The notes: generated from the letters alone by a model not told the origin. 64,000 nucleotides of DNA from Paenibacillus thiaminolyticus (GCF_007066085.1 NZ_CP041405.1:6107501-6171500); one strand, 5' to 3'; numbered from the stretch's first letter, positions 29,909 through 38,203 are shown. Program-made: numbers and translations.

Positions 29909-31078
29909 ATGAATAAAGAAGCGCTCGATTCAATTTATTCCCAAGTGTCCATTAAGGATGGAAAAAAAGCGATTGAGAACATTCTTCTGGATATTTACTT
30001 CAAGCCGGGCATCTCTACCAAGGAGATCGCGCGCAAGACGCTGCTGCCGCTCCCGATTGTGGCGGCTATCAAGAAAGAGTTCATCAAGGCGGGACTGATC
30101 GAACAAAGCCGGGGAGTCAACTGCACTCCGAGAGGGATGCGGTTCGTTGAGCATGCGATGGGTTACGGGCAGCTGAACCGGACCTTGTATCAGCGATTGA
30201 AGCAGGGGCAATGGCATCTGGACGATCTGCATGACATGATGTCGAAGCTGGAAGGCGTCTTTGAGAACCGTCCCCAGGTCGATGTCACGATCGACCAATC
30301 CCGCTGCACGCTGGAGACGAGTATGAAGCGGGCCGTGCTGGCGCTTCAGCACGAAGTTCTTATCGGGCGGGATATCGTCTGTCTGGGGGATGATGACCTT
30401 GTCAGTGTGTCGTTGGCGTTTCTCCTTAAGCAGTTGTTTCGGGACAATCCGCATAAATCCAATACCCGCATTCATGTGTTCGAGATTGACAAACGCATCA
30501 TCAGCTACGTGAACTATGTTGCGGAATCCGAAAATTTACCGATTGTCTGCTATGAAACGGATTTTCGCGAACAGCTCCCGTCTGAATTTTTGCACCGTTT
30601 TGATTGCGTTTTCACGGATCCTCCCTATACGCTCCAGGGCCTGTCTTTATTCGTATCGCGAGGCATCCAGTTGCTGAAGCCGGAAATCGGGCTGCCCATT
30701 TTTCTATCGTTCGCCCACAAATCGCCCGACTTTGCTTTGGAGATGCAGCGCGAATTTTCCCGGATGGGCTTGCTTGTCACGAGTGTGCTCCCGCGCTTCA
30801 ACCAATATCTCGGGGCGGAAATTATAGGTAACACGAGCCAGATGATTGTGTTACAATCTACGGAAGAGACGAAGGAGAGCATTGCGCGTGATTACCGGGA
30901 CGCCCTCTATACGGGAGAAGTAAGGCGCACCATTCGCGCCTATGAATGCAAACGGTGCAGCCTCGTGACCGAGGTTGGCTTTCAAATGCAATGGCAAACG
31001 ATTGAACAGCTGAAAAAGAAGGGCTGCCCGAGCTGTCATCATGACTCCTTCGAGCTTATTCAAAAAAAGAACGCATAA
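29909..31078 (+). CDS. BpsA-like branched-polyamine synthase with added zinc ribbon
   Basis: 389 residues resembling N4-bis(aminopropyl)spermidine synthase (BpsA), an aminopropyltransferase with a methyltransferase-like fold that uses decarboxylated SAM to build branched polyamines. The order is an N-terminal winged helix (~20-75), the family motif GDDDLVS (residues 160-166) and the DPPYT motif (237-241) in a Rossmann-type core. The C-terminus carries a CxxC pair at 347/350 and another at 373/376, a zinc ribbon I do not associate with the standard enzyme. The start ATG at 29909 has GGAG about 13 bases upstream; 29870 is an alternative. It leads a four-gene unit with a GNAT, FkbH and ACP. Inferred role: make a polyamine for, or aminopropylate, the product. 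A related methyltransferase-like activity is possible. Confidence 0.8.
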   Translation: MNKEALDSIYSQVSIKDGKKAIENILLDIYFKPGISTKEIARKTLLPLPIVAAIKKEFIKAGLIEQSRGVNCTPRGMRFVEHAMGYGQLNRTLYQRLKQGQWHLDDLHDMMSKLEGVFENRPQVDVTIDQSRCTLETSMKRAVLALQHEVLIGRDIVCLGDDDLVSVSLAFLLKQLFRDNPHKSNTRIHVFEIDKRIISYVNYVAESENLPIVCYETDFREQLPSEFLHRFDCVFTDPPYTLQGLSLFVSRGIQLLKPEIGLPIFLSFAHKSPDFALEMQREFSRMGLLVTSVLPRFNQYLGAEIIGNTSQMIVLQSTEETKESIARDYRDALYTGEVRRTIRAYECKRCSLVTEVGFQMQWQTIEQLKKKGCPSCHHDSFELIQKKNA

Positions 31079-31103
31079 CAACGCAGAATGGAGTCATAGC
31101 AAG

Positions 31104-31562
31104 ATGCCGATTAGACAGATCGAGCCGGATGATATTGCGGTTATCGCTCAATTTGAAACGGACATTTCCGTTATCTCATTCGGAGATGAAGCGATTACCG
31201 ATCCTAGCTTTCATATCAGAAAGCTGGAAAAAGCGCTTCACTATGAAAAAAAAGGAATGTTTGTGCTGGAAGTTGACGGGAATGTCGCAGGCTGGATGTG
31301 GATTACGCCGCGGGAAAACTCGGTCACGAAACAGATGTACGCGAATTTCAAAAGCTTCTATATCGCTGAGCCCTACCGCGGCACCGCTTATGTGGATGAG
31401 CTCTTCGATGCGGGCATGACGTATTGCAAAAGGGCAGGAACCGAGCGCATCATCGGCAAGGTGCATGTAAGCAATTTGCCGATGAGGCTGCTGTACAAGA
31501 AGTACGGCTTCAAGCCGACGCATCTGACGATGGAGTGGTTCTCCGGTGAAGCAGATGATTAA
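31104..31562 (+). CDS. GNAT-family N-acetyltransferase
   Basis: 152-residue single-domain GNAT. Central strand FYIAEPYRGTAYVDELF resembles the acetyl-CoA pyrophosphate loop (R-G-x-x-x), followed by the usual IIGKVHVSNLPMRLLYKKYGF helix-strand ending (N...A/R..LYKKYGF). The start ATG at 31104 has GGAG 10 bases upstream; the frame stays open further upstream into the end of the BpsA-like gene. It overlaps the next gene by 17 bases. Within a biosynthetic operon it could acetylate an amine of the product, either as tailoring or for self-protection; the sequence alone does not name the substrate. Confidence 0.8.
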   Translation: MPIRQIEPDDIAVIAQFETDISVISFGDEAITDPSFHIRKLEKALHYEKKGMFVLEVDGNVAGWMWITPRENSVTKQMYANFKSFYIAEPYRGTAYVDELFDAGMTYCKRAGTERIIGKVHVSNLPMRLLYKKYGFKPTHLTMEWFSGEADD

Positions 31563-32580
31563 ATGTATCGTATGGGATTTGGACGATACGCTGTGGGAAG
31601 GAACGCTGAGGGAAGACGAGGCCGCTATCAAGCTGCTGCCGGAGATGGCAAGCGTCCTTGATACGCTCGATCGGCGCGGGATTCTCCACAGCATCGCCAG
31701 CCGCAACGGTTGGGAGCAGGTGAAGGACAAGCTGGAGCAGTTGGGCATCGCCCATTATTTCTTGTCCCCCCAATGCCATTTCGATTCAAAGGCAGCGAGC
31801 ATCGAGCGGATTGCCCAGGAACTGAACATCGGCTTGGATGCCATGGCCTTTATCGATAATGATCCGTTCGAGCGCTTCGAAGTGAATTTCTATGTGCCGG
31901 AGGTTCGGACTTATGATGCTGGGAATTATCGGGAGCTTCCCGGTTATCCTGAATTCCAGGCAGGCCAGTTGACCGAAGAAGCGGCCAACCGGCGGCAGTA
32001 TATGCAGGCGCGCTACATGCGGGAGGAAGCTCGCAAAGCACATACAGGCAGCCGCGAGCAATTTTTGAAGGAATGCGGAATGAAGCTGCGGATCCGGCTG
32101 GCGAGGGAAGAGGATTACCCGCGGGTGGTTGAATTATCCCGCCGCACGAACCAGATGAACAGCTTGTTGGAACGAATCGATTTTCCTTTCGTCGAATCGT
32201 ACTGCGCCCGGGATAACCACTACTTATATGTGGCCCGGCTGGAGGACCGGTTCGGTGCGCACGGGCTGATCGGAACCTGCTTTGCAAGCGCCGCGGCCGA
32301 CGGGATCGACATCAATCTGTTTTGCATTTCCTGCCGGATTGAAGGCCGGGGCATCGCCTCCGCCTTTTTGTACACCGTTCTGGAACAGCTGGAACAACAA
32401 CAACCGCAGGCGGCCACGGCGCGCTGCCGGTTAGTCAGCAAGCAGCGGAATTTGCCGGCGAGGCTGTTGTTGGAGATGCTGGGCTTCAAGAAAACGACTA
32501 CGGAGGACGAGCAATCCGTCTATATGCTGCAGCTGCCGCTCCCGCGGAAGGCATTCGATTGGCTCGAGATAGGAGAATAA
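31546..32580 (+). CDS. Stand-alone FkbH-like HAD enzyme (glyceryl-ACP synthase)
   Basis: 344 residues. The N-terminal HAD domain has WDLDDTLWEG (nucleophile Asp11, Asp13) and a later FIDNDPFE motif. The C-terminal half is GNAT-like with RTNQM, FCISCRIEGRGI and a final LGFKK segment. This matches the FkbH family, which takes 1,3-bisphosphoglycerate, removes phosphate and transfers the glyceryl group to an ACP. It is the short type lacking the extra N-terminal region, unlike the FkbH domain in the terminal PKS. The GTG start overlaps the GNAT gene, with an in-frame ATG at 31555 as alternative. The ACP gene follows after 3 bases, the classic FkbH-ACP pairing. The two dehydrogenases needed to convert glyceryl-ACP to hydroxy- or methoxymalonyl-ACP are not in this window. 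Confidence 0.88.
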   Translation: MKQMIKCIVWDLDDTLWEGTLREDEAAIKLLPEMASVLDTLDRRGILHSIASRNGWEQVKDKLEQLGIAHYFLSPQCHFDSKAASIERIAQELNIGLDAMAFIDNDPFERFEVNFYVPEVRTYDAGNYRELPGYPEFQAGQLTEEAANRRQYMQARYMREEARKAHTGSREQFLKECGMKLRIRLAREEDYPRVVELSRRTNQMNSLLERIDFPFVESYCARDNHYLYVARLEDRFGAHGLIGTCFASAAADGIDINLFCISCRIEGRGIASAFLYTVLEQLEQQQPQAATARCRLVSKQRNLPARLLLEMLGFKKTTTEDEQSVYMLQLPLPRKAFDWLEIGE

Positions 32581-32583
32581 GCG

Positions 32584-32838
32584 ATGAACCGCGATGCGAT
32601 CGAACAGGAAATTGCCGGACTACTTCAAAATATGCTCAAACTGCCTTACGTCGATGCGGACACCGTCTTAATTGGCGAGACCGGAATCCTGGACTCTATG
32701 ACGGTAATGAGACTGCTTGCGGAAATAGAGAGGCGGTTTGATTTTACGCTGGATGAAGACGATCTGACGCTGGATTCCATAAGCAGCGTCAAGCGTCTGG
32801 CGGAGTGGGTCATTCAGAGCAAACAGGCAGGTCATTAA
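32584..32838 (+). CDS. Stand-alone acyl carrier protein
   Basis: 84 residues, four-helix ACP with the phosphopantetheine serine at residue 38 in GILDSMTVM and the acidic helix LAEIERRFDF. It lies 3 bases after the FkbH gene and is the natural acceptor for the glyceryl group, as FkbJ- or ZmaD-type carriers are in methoxymalonyl and hydroxymalonyl pathways. The operon terminator follows. Confidence 0.9.
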   Translation: MNRDAIEQEIAGLLQNMLKLPYVDADTVLIGETGILDSMTVMRLLAEIERRFDFTLDEDDLTLDSISSVKRLAEWVIQSKQAGH

Positions 32839-32884
32839 GTTGGCCTATCTACTCAATAAGTTGTGAAATCTCATAGAAATGGAT

Positions 32885-32933
32885 ATCGCGCTTTCTGGCA
32901 GGTTCAGCCTGCCGTAGAGCGCGATTTTTATTT
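32885..32933 (+). terminator. Rho-independent terminator after the ACP gene
   Basis: Outer stem ATCGCGCT (32885-32892) pairs with AGCGCGAT (32918-32925), with an inner GGCAGG/CCTGCC stem, followed by TTTTTATTTG. It ends the bpsA-like to ACP operon and separates it from the amidohydrolase gene. Confidence 0.88.
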
Positions 32934-32963
32934 GTTCAAGAAGGCCGGCCTCTTGAGAACAAG

Positions 32964-33041
32964 AGGCAGGGTACATAAAAAAAGGCAGGATACATAAAAA
33001 GAAAAGAATAGATTCAATTGAAAAACTTAGCATGCTATAAT
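32964..33041 (+). promoter_or_regulatory. 18-bp direct repeat and extended -10 promoter
   Basis: Two copies of AGGCAGGRTACATAAAAA (32964-32981 and 32983-33000, one mismatch) sit just upstream of TTCAAT (33013-33018), 17 bases, TGC-TATAAT (33033-33041), an extended -10 element. The predicted transcript has about a 155-base leader before the DMFase-like gene. The repeat may be a regulator site; no regulator gene lies nearby. The rest of 32934-33202 is AT-rich with no gene. Confidence 0.6.
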
Positions 33042-33202
33042 TATTTTGAAATATATAACATCATGAGAAAAATTATATAAACATATCGAATTTTGCTAAT
33101 AGGGGGTGGCTCCGTTATCAAGGCCCGGCGTCCATAAACAGCAGCTACGACGGAACGGATTCAAGGCGCATAAGAAAATTCTGAACTAATGGAGGAATTT
33201 CA

Positions 33203-35518
33203 ATGAAGCCGAATGAACAGGGAACAGCCAGCGAGACTGATTCGAAGACACAAGATGCCGTCAACGTGGTCGGGTACGCGGATCGATTTAGCGTCCAGCC
33301 CGGACAAGCACTGAATTTTATGATCGACACGGCGAGTTCGAGTTATACCGCCAGTGTGGTGCGGATATGCGGCGGGATGCCGGATCCGGATCATTCGCCC
33401 TATTTGCCGACGGAACCGGTACCGGCGGATTGCGCCGGCGAATACCCGGGACGGCGGAAGACGACCGCGATCGGCTCCTATGCCGAGCTGCCGCTGCCGG
33501 AAGAATGGATGCAAGCCGGGGAATTCTCGCTTCAGATGTGGGTGTACCCGACGCTTCCGCAATATGAGAAGGCGCAGACGATCTGGTCTGCCAAATCTCC
33601 CGACGGTTCAACCGGGGCGGATGTGACGCTGGACCAGGACGGACATGTAACGTTTTCCTTGATCGGCCGCTGTGGGCATTCCGTTGCCGTTCGCTCCGAG
33701 GCGCCGCTGCACGGTCATGAGTGGCACTTCGTAGCCGTTCAATATTCAGTCAGTCGCGAAGCGGCACTGCTCTTCGTGAGTCAGCAGGTCGGCTGGAGGC
33801 CCGATGACGGAACGCAAGTCAGCACGGCGGCTGCGAAGCTGGATTACAGTCAGACGGTCATCTCCAGCGTGCTGCTGGCTGCGGATTCGGACTCCGCGGC
33901 GCCGGGCGGCGTGTCCCGCCACTATAACGGGAAAATCGGAAATCCTCGCTTGTTCCAACATTATTTTACGGAAGCCCAACTGTATGACTTGGCGCGCGGC
34001 ACGCAGACGGAGCCCGATGTCGCGCGTCTCATTGCGGATTATGACTTCAGCGACGGCATTTCAACGACCCGTCTCTCCGATCGCTCGGCTGGAGGGCATC
34101 ATGGGATTTTGCGCCAAGGGGGAACCCGCGCCGTTACAAGTCACAATTGGACCGGGGAGCAGACAGACTACCGGCTCGCGCCGGAGCAATACGCTGCCAT
34201 TCATTTTCATGACAACGACATCGAGGATGCCGGCTGGGAAGCCGACATCACGTGGCGGCTCCCGGAGGATCTGCGAAGCGGCATCTATGCGCTGAAGCTG
34301 GAGGCTGAAGGCAGCATCGATTACATTCCGTTTTTTGTGCGGCCGACGCAGGGGACGGCAACCGCTCCCGTCCTGTTCCTGGCGCCCACCAATACGTATC
34401 TGGCATATGGGAACGAGCGGCTGTTCAAGTACGCCAAAGAATATTTGGGCGAGGACTATGTTCTTCCTGTACAGGATGTTTATTTGGACGAGCATCCGGA
34501 AATGGGCAGTTCCATATATGACCTGCACAACGACGGCAGCGGCGTCCAATATTCTTCCCGGCTGCGGCCGCTCCTGAATATCCGGCCTCATTACCGGAAC
34601 TGGCGGGCTGTGCGCCATTTCTCCGCAGATCTGTACATTACCGGCTGGCTGGAGCGGCGGGGCCAGAGCCATGATATCGCGACGGACGAAGATCTGCACC
34701 ATGAAGGCGCCGGCTTGCTGAGCCGTTACAAGGTGGTCATAACCGGCAGCCATCCCGAATATTGGACGCGTCCGATGATGAAAGCGCTGGAGCAGTATTT
34801 GGCGGAGGGCGGCCGCTTAATGTATTTGGGAGGCAACGGATTTTATTGGGTGACGAGTCTGGATCCGGAGCGGCCGCATCTATTGGAAGTGCGGCGCGGC
34901 AATGCGGGCTCGCGCTCCTCGGATTCTCCGCCGGGCGAACTCTTTCATAGCACGACTGGAGAGCCTGGAGGCATATGGCGTCATTTCGGTTATGTGCCGC
35001 AGCGGCTTGTCGGGGTAGGCGTTACCGCTCTGGGCGGCGGCTCGGCATGTGGTTACCGCCGATTGGAAGACAGCTTCCATCCGGCGGCGCAGTTTATTTT
35101 TGAAGGCATCGGCGATGACGAGATCATTGGCGACTTCGGATATGCGGCCGGCGGCGCCGCCGGCGATGAGATCGATCGCTACGATCTCACATTCGGCACG
35201 CCTCCGCATACGCTGTGGCTGGCCACGTCAACCGGATTCGACAACCATTACCAATTCGTTCATGAAGATCAATTAAATACGGCACCGGGTCAAGGGGGAT
35301 GCGATAACTCGCTTGTACGGGCGGACATGACCTATTTCGATATTCACGGCGGGGGCGCGGTCTTCTCGGTCGGATCGATCAACTGGGCCGGGAGTCTTGC
35401 TTGGAACGACTATGACAACAATGTCGCCCGCATTAGCGACAACGTTCTGAAGCGATTGTTGACGGAGTGCGACAGCTCTGCTGCCTTATCGGCCGGAGCG
35501 GGTGCAATGGAGACTTGA
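33203..35518 (+). CDS. N,N-dimethylformamidase-like large subunit
   Basis: 771 residues, the length of the DmfA2-type beta subunit. Residues ~85-260 form a LamG/concanavalin-like sandwich; ~290-760 are the catalytic region. The characterised Paracoccus enzyme holds mononuclear iron through two tyrosines and a glutamate. Matching candidates are Tyr399 and Tyr402 (NTYLAYGNERLF), Tyr450, and Glu519 in SHPEYW, with His517 placed as a possible proton shuttle; LGGNGFYW follows. There is no signal peptide, so it is probably cytoplasmic. No small DmfA1 subunit is seen beside it. The start has TGGAGG 8 bases upstream. Inferred role: hydrolysis of an amide or formamide in product maturation, self-protection or release. 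Substrate unknown. Confidence 0.85.
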   Translation: MKPNEQGTASETDSKTQDAVNVVGYADRFSVQPGQALNFMIDTASSSYTASVVRICGGMPDPDHSPYLPTEPVPADCAGEYPGRRKTTAIGSYAELPLPEEWMQAGEFSLQMWVYPTLPQYEKAQTIWSAKSPDGSTGADVTLDQDGHVTFSLIGRCGHSVAVRSEAPLHGHEWHFVAVQYSVSREAALLFVSQQVGWRPDDGTQVSTAAAKLDYSQTVISSVLLAADSDSAAPGGVSRHYNGKIGNPRLFQHYFTEAQLYDLARGTQTEPDVARLIADYDFSDGISTTRLSDRSAGGHHGILRQGGTRAVTSHNWTGEQTDYRLAPEQYAAIHFHDNDIEDAGWEADITWRLPEDLRSGIYALKLEAEGSIDYIPFFVRPTQGTATAPVLFLAPTNTYLAYGNERLFKYAKEYLGEDYVLPVQDVYLDEHPEMGSSIYDLHNDGSGVQYSSRLRPLLNIRPHYRNWRAVRHFSADLYITGWLERRGQSHDIATDEDLHHEGAGLLSRYKVVITGSHPEYWTRPMMKALEQYLAEGGRLMYLGGNGFYWVTSLDPERPHLLEVRRGNAGSRSSDSPPGELFHSTTGEPGGIWRHFGYVPQRLVGVGVTALGGGSACGYRRLEDSFHPAAQFIFEGIGDDEIIGDFGYAAGGAAGDEIDRYDLTFGTPPHTLWLATSTGFDNHYQFVHEDQLNTAPGQGGCDNSLVRADMTYFDIHGGGAVFSVGSINWAGSLAWNDYDNNVARISDNVLKRLLTECDSSAALSAGAGAMET

Positions 35519-35580
35519 TGTGCCAGGGACTGTAGGAGAACCGATAAAAAGAATTCGCTTTATTATGGGGGAAATAAAGG

Positions 35581-36882
35581 ATGAAACGTAAACTTGCCGC
35601 GATCGTCTTGGGAACTGTGCTTGTCTTTTTTCAGTTTGGTTTTCCGGCCAATTCGGCAGCCGCCTCAGCGGCGAAGGCGAAAAACGTTATTTTTATGGTT
35701 CCGGACGGCTTCTCACCCGCCTATGCCGCCAGCTACCGCTTGTATAAAGGCGACTTATCCGTGATGGACCCGCTGCTTGTAGGCATGGTGAGGACGTATT
35801 CGGCCAATTCCGCGTTAACCGATTCCGCCGCTGCCGCGACGGCGATGGCAACGGGTTACAAGACGAACAATGGAATGATCGGGACGACTCCGGACGGAAC
35901 ACCGCGCCGGACGCTTCTCGAGGCGGCGCGGGAACAAGGCAAGTCAACTGGTCTGGTCGCGACGGCGAACATTACTGATGCGACGCCGGCTGCTTTTTCA
36001 TCGCATATCGCCTCCCGTGACGAAGAAAGCGAGATTGCCCCGCAGCAGTTGGCAAATGCCGATGTTCTGTTGGGAGGAGGCAAGGCCTTCTTCCTTCCCG
36101 AATCGATGGGCGGCAAGCAAAAGTCACGCAATTTGTTGGAGGAAGCAAGGCGCAGCGGTTACACTATCGTGGAGGACCGCACCCAACTGCAAGCCGCAAA
36201 AGGCAGCAAGCTGCTCGGGTTGTTCGCGGGCGGGGACATGGCACCCGAGCTGGATCGGAAGCATACGAATGAACCCAGCTTGAAGGAAATGACCGGGAAA
36301 GCGATCGACGTTCTCCGCCAAAACAAAGCCGGCTTTTTCCTGCTAGTGGAAGGGAGCCAGATCGATTCGGCCGGGCACTACAATGACGCCGCTTGGGCGA
36401 TGAAAGACACCCAGGCGTTCGAAGAGGCGGTCGCGCTGGCGGTCGACTTCGCCAAAAAGGACGGCAACACATTAGTCGTCATCGTTGGCGATCACGACAC
36501 GGGCGGAATGTCGGTGGGCGGATACGGCCAAACCGATGCCAAGCTTGAGGTGCTGCACCATGTCAAGGCATCCGGGCTCTATATGGCAGACAAGCTGAAG
36601 GCGGATAGAAGCAATATCACAGAAGTGCTTACAACGTATGCCGGCATCGATCCGACCGCTGCGGAAGCAGCCAACATCAAGAACGCCAAAGATGCGGTGC
36701 ATGCCATTAACGCCGTGATTAGCGAACATGCGCTCATTGCCTGGACAACCTATTTGCACACCGGCGTGGACGTCCAAATCTATGCATTCGGTCCGGGAGC
36801 GGATTTATTCCGGGGCTTGCACGACAATACGGATTTGCCGCATCTCGTCGCGCAAGTGCTGCACATCGATTTTAAGCGGTAA
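35581..36882 (+). CDS. Secreted alkaline phosphatase
   Basis: 433 residues. A signal peptide (MKRKLAAIVLGTVLVFFQFG, cleavage near AAA) precedes a complete alkaline phosphatase: metal-binding PDG (Asp42), nucleophile Ser82 in TDSAAAATAMATG, EGSQIDSAGH, GDHDTGG and the final HTGVDVQIYAFGPGA. It acts outside the membrane as a Zn/Mg-dependent phosphomonoesterase. It follows the DMFase-like gene by 62 bases without a clear terminator, so the two may be co-transcribed. Phosphatases of this superfamily (for example StrK in streptomycin clusters) activate phosphorylated antibiotic precursors after export, a plausible role here. Ordinary phosphate scavenging is the alternative; I saw no clear Pho box. 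Confidence 0.93.
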   Translation: MKRKLAAIVLGTVLVFFQFGFPANSAAASAAKAKNVIFMVPDGFSPAYAASYRLYKGDLSVMDPLLVGMVRTYSANSALTDSAAAATAMATGYKTNNGMIGTTPDGTPRRTLLEAAREQGKSTGLVATANITDATPAAFSSHIASRDEESEIAPQQLANADVLLGGGKAFFLPESMGGKQKSRNLLEEARRSGYTIVEDRTQLQAAKGSKLLGLFAGGDMAPELDRKHTNEPSLKEMTGKAIDVLRQNKAGFFLLVEGSQIDSAGHYNDAAWAMKDTQAFEEAVALAVDFAKKDGNTLVVIVGDHDTGGMSVGGYGQTDAKLEVLHHVKASGLYMADKLKADRSNITEVLTTYAGIDPTAAEAANIKNAKDAVHAINAVISEHALIAWTTYLHTGVDVQIYAFGPGADLFRGLHDNTDLPHLVAQVLHIDFKR

Positions 36883-36917
36883 CCGTCAGACGAAGTGAAG
36901 CTTGCTAGGAAAAGAGA

Positions 36918-36942
36918 GGGCTGTCCCACAGTGAGACAGCCC
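36918..36942 (+). terminator. Hairpin after the phosphatase gene
   Basis: GGGCTGTC (36918-36925) pairs with GACAGCCC (36935-36942), 35 bases after the stop, followed by CTTATCTC. The T-tract is weak, but the position fits a terminator. Confidence 0.6.
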
Positions 36943-37143
36943 CTTATCTCATGGCTCGACTTGCCGGAAAACTGCAAAACTTCAGCATTCCAATATGAGG
37001 TGTACTCCGTTACAGGGAATCCTGCAAAACTGCACGATTTCAGCCTATTCAATGGTACTAAATCAAAAAAACGCCGAAATTATGTATTTTTTGCACCGAT
37101 TTAATAAAATTTTGGCCGAAATACCATAAAACACTCCATTTAG

Positions 37144-37331
37144 CAGGCTATTGAGAAAGTCCAAGGGGTTTTTTTGCACTTCATTTTTTATGTGGTGGAT
37201 GTCGTCTCTCAGTGGTGGATCTCGTCTCTCAGTAGAAAAAACGATTTAAAACACTATGGGTGCCGAGTTTTGAGTAGGAAAATGGACAATCTCCACCCCT
37301 TAATAAAAAACAGGGGTTTTCCAACGGCCTG
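37144..37331. repeat. MITE-like element, copy A
   Basis: 188-bp element beginning CAGGC and ending GCCTG, with longer imperfect inverted ends (GGGGTTTT near both). It shares its whole length with copy B at 37737-37903, including CTTCATTTTTTA, GGTGGATCTCGTCTCTC, CTCCACCCCTT and AAAAAACAGGGGTTTTCCA. Copy A holds an extra in-tandem 21-bp unit (GGTGGATSTCGTCTCTCAGT). No coding sequence. The end GGCTATTGAGAAAGTCC resembles ends of IS elements, so it may be a non-autonomous derivative. I found no clear target duplication. Confidence 0.65.
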
Positions 37332-37369
37332 AAAACTGCACCATTTCCCTAGACACGTCTATCCGGTAG

Positions 37370-37468
37370 GCGAAATCCGCAAAACTGCACGATTTCTACA
37401 CCTATTCGGTAAGCGAAATCCGCAAACTGCACGATTTCTACGCCTATTCGGTAAGCGAAATCCTGCGC
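37370..37468. repeat. 42/43-bp tandem repeat, about 2.3 copies
   Basis: Units 37370-37412 and 37413-37454 differ at two places; a third begins at 37455 and decays. Each contains CTGCACGATTTCTAC and CCTATTCGGTAA. Diverged relatives of the CTGCAxxATTTC core recur at about 36970, 37020, 37335, 37520 and 37580, so 36950-37660 is a degenerate intergenic repeat field. Confidence 0.75.
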
Positions 37469-37662
37469 AATTACAGTAATTCGATATGGACGACTTTACC
37501 AGAAAGGGAATCCTGCAAAGCTGCAGGAATTTCACCCGTTTCTCTTCCACTTGAAGCAAAAGGGCCTCAAATGATGTAGATTTGCAGCAATTCCTCGGGA
37601 TGTGGACTCATTGAGCCGAAATTCCTGTAAAATAGCAGCAATTCCCTCCACACGTTCAAGCC

Positions 37663-37705
37663 CCTGGAGGCAACGATGCCTCCTGAAGGCAATGATGCCT
37701 CCAGG
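37663..37705. repeat. Inverted repeat made of two GGCAAYGATGCCTCC units
   Basis: CCTGGAGGCA (37663-37672) is the exact complement of TGCCTCCAGG (37696-37705); inside, two tandem GGCAAYGATGCCTCC units can each fold alone. Lies in the gene-free region; function unknown. Confidence 0.6.
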
Positions 37706-37736
37706 ATCCGACGCGGTCTCTTGGATCCCGTAAAAT

Positions 37737-37903
37737 CAGGCCGTCGAGAAGTCCATGGGAATTTTCGCCACTTCATTTTTTAGATGGTGGATCTCGTCTC
37801 TCCGTAGAAAAAATCGACTTAAAACGCTCTGAGTGCCAAGTTCTGATTAGGTAAATGGACATCTCCACCCCTTCGTAAAAAACAGGGGTTTTCCACCAGC
37901 CTG
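37737..37903. repeat. MITE-like element, copy B
   Basis: 167-bp direct-orientation copy of the element at 37144-37331, also bounded by CAGGC and GCCTG. It has a single GGTGGATCTCGTCTCTC unit where copy A has two. Roughly 80 percent alike by eye outside the indel. No coding sequence. Confidence 0.65.
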
Positions 37904-37990
37904 ATTTACACAGGATTTTATGGCCTCATCCATCATCTGCCGCTTTTCTCGTCCACTTCTTCTCTTTTATTCTGTCTTGCCCCGCATCCA

Positions 37991-38078
37991 TATGCACCGC
38001 CTAGGGGTTATGCCACCTAAGGGGTTATGCACCACCATGGGTTATGCACCGCCTAGGGGTTATGCACGACCAATGGGG
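37991..38078. repeat. 17-18-bp tandem repeat, 5 units
   Basis: Five imperfect units of the pattern TATGCACCRCCTAGGGGT, back to back. No spacers, so not a CRISPR array. Function unknown. Confidence 0.75.
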
Positions 38079-38109
38079 ACAGCCTCGCTTTTTGCCCAAC
38101 CTCTCCGAA

Positions 38110-38187
38110 TTTGGCGCAACCGTCTCCGTTTTTGGCGAACCGTCACCGTTTTTCGGCGCGACCGTCCCCTTGGCGCAACCGTCCCCG
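38110..38187. repeat. About 20-bp tandem repeat, 4 units
   Basis: Four imperfect units of the pattern TTTGGCGCAACCGTCTCCGT, ending 16 bases before the hmp stop codon. It may affect the 3' end of the hmp message (read on the minus strand). Confidence 0.65.
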
Positions 38188-38203
38188 CCGGGCGGGCTTG
38201 CCG

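Noticed and set aside
37370..38187. Tandem repeats as a CRISPR array
   Set aside because: Units are contiguous without spacers, copy numbers are low and no cas genes are present.
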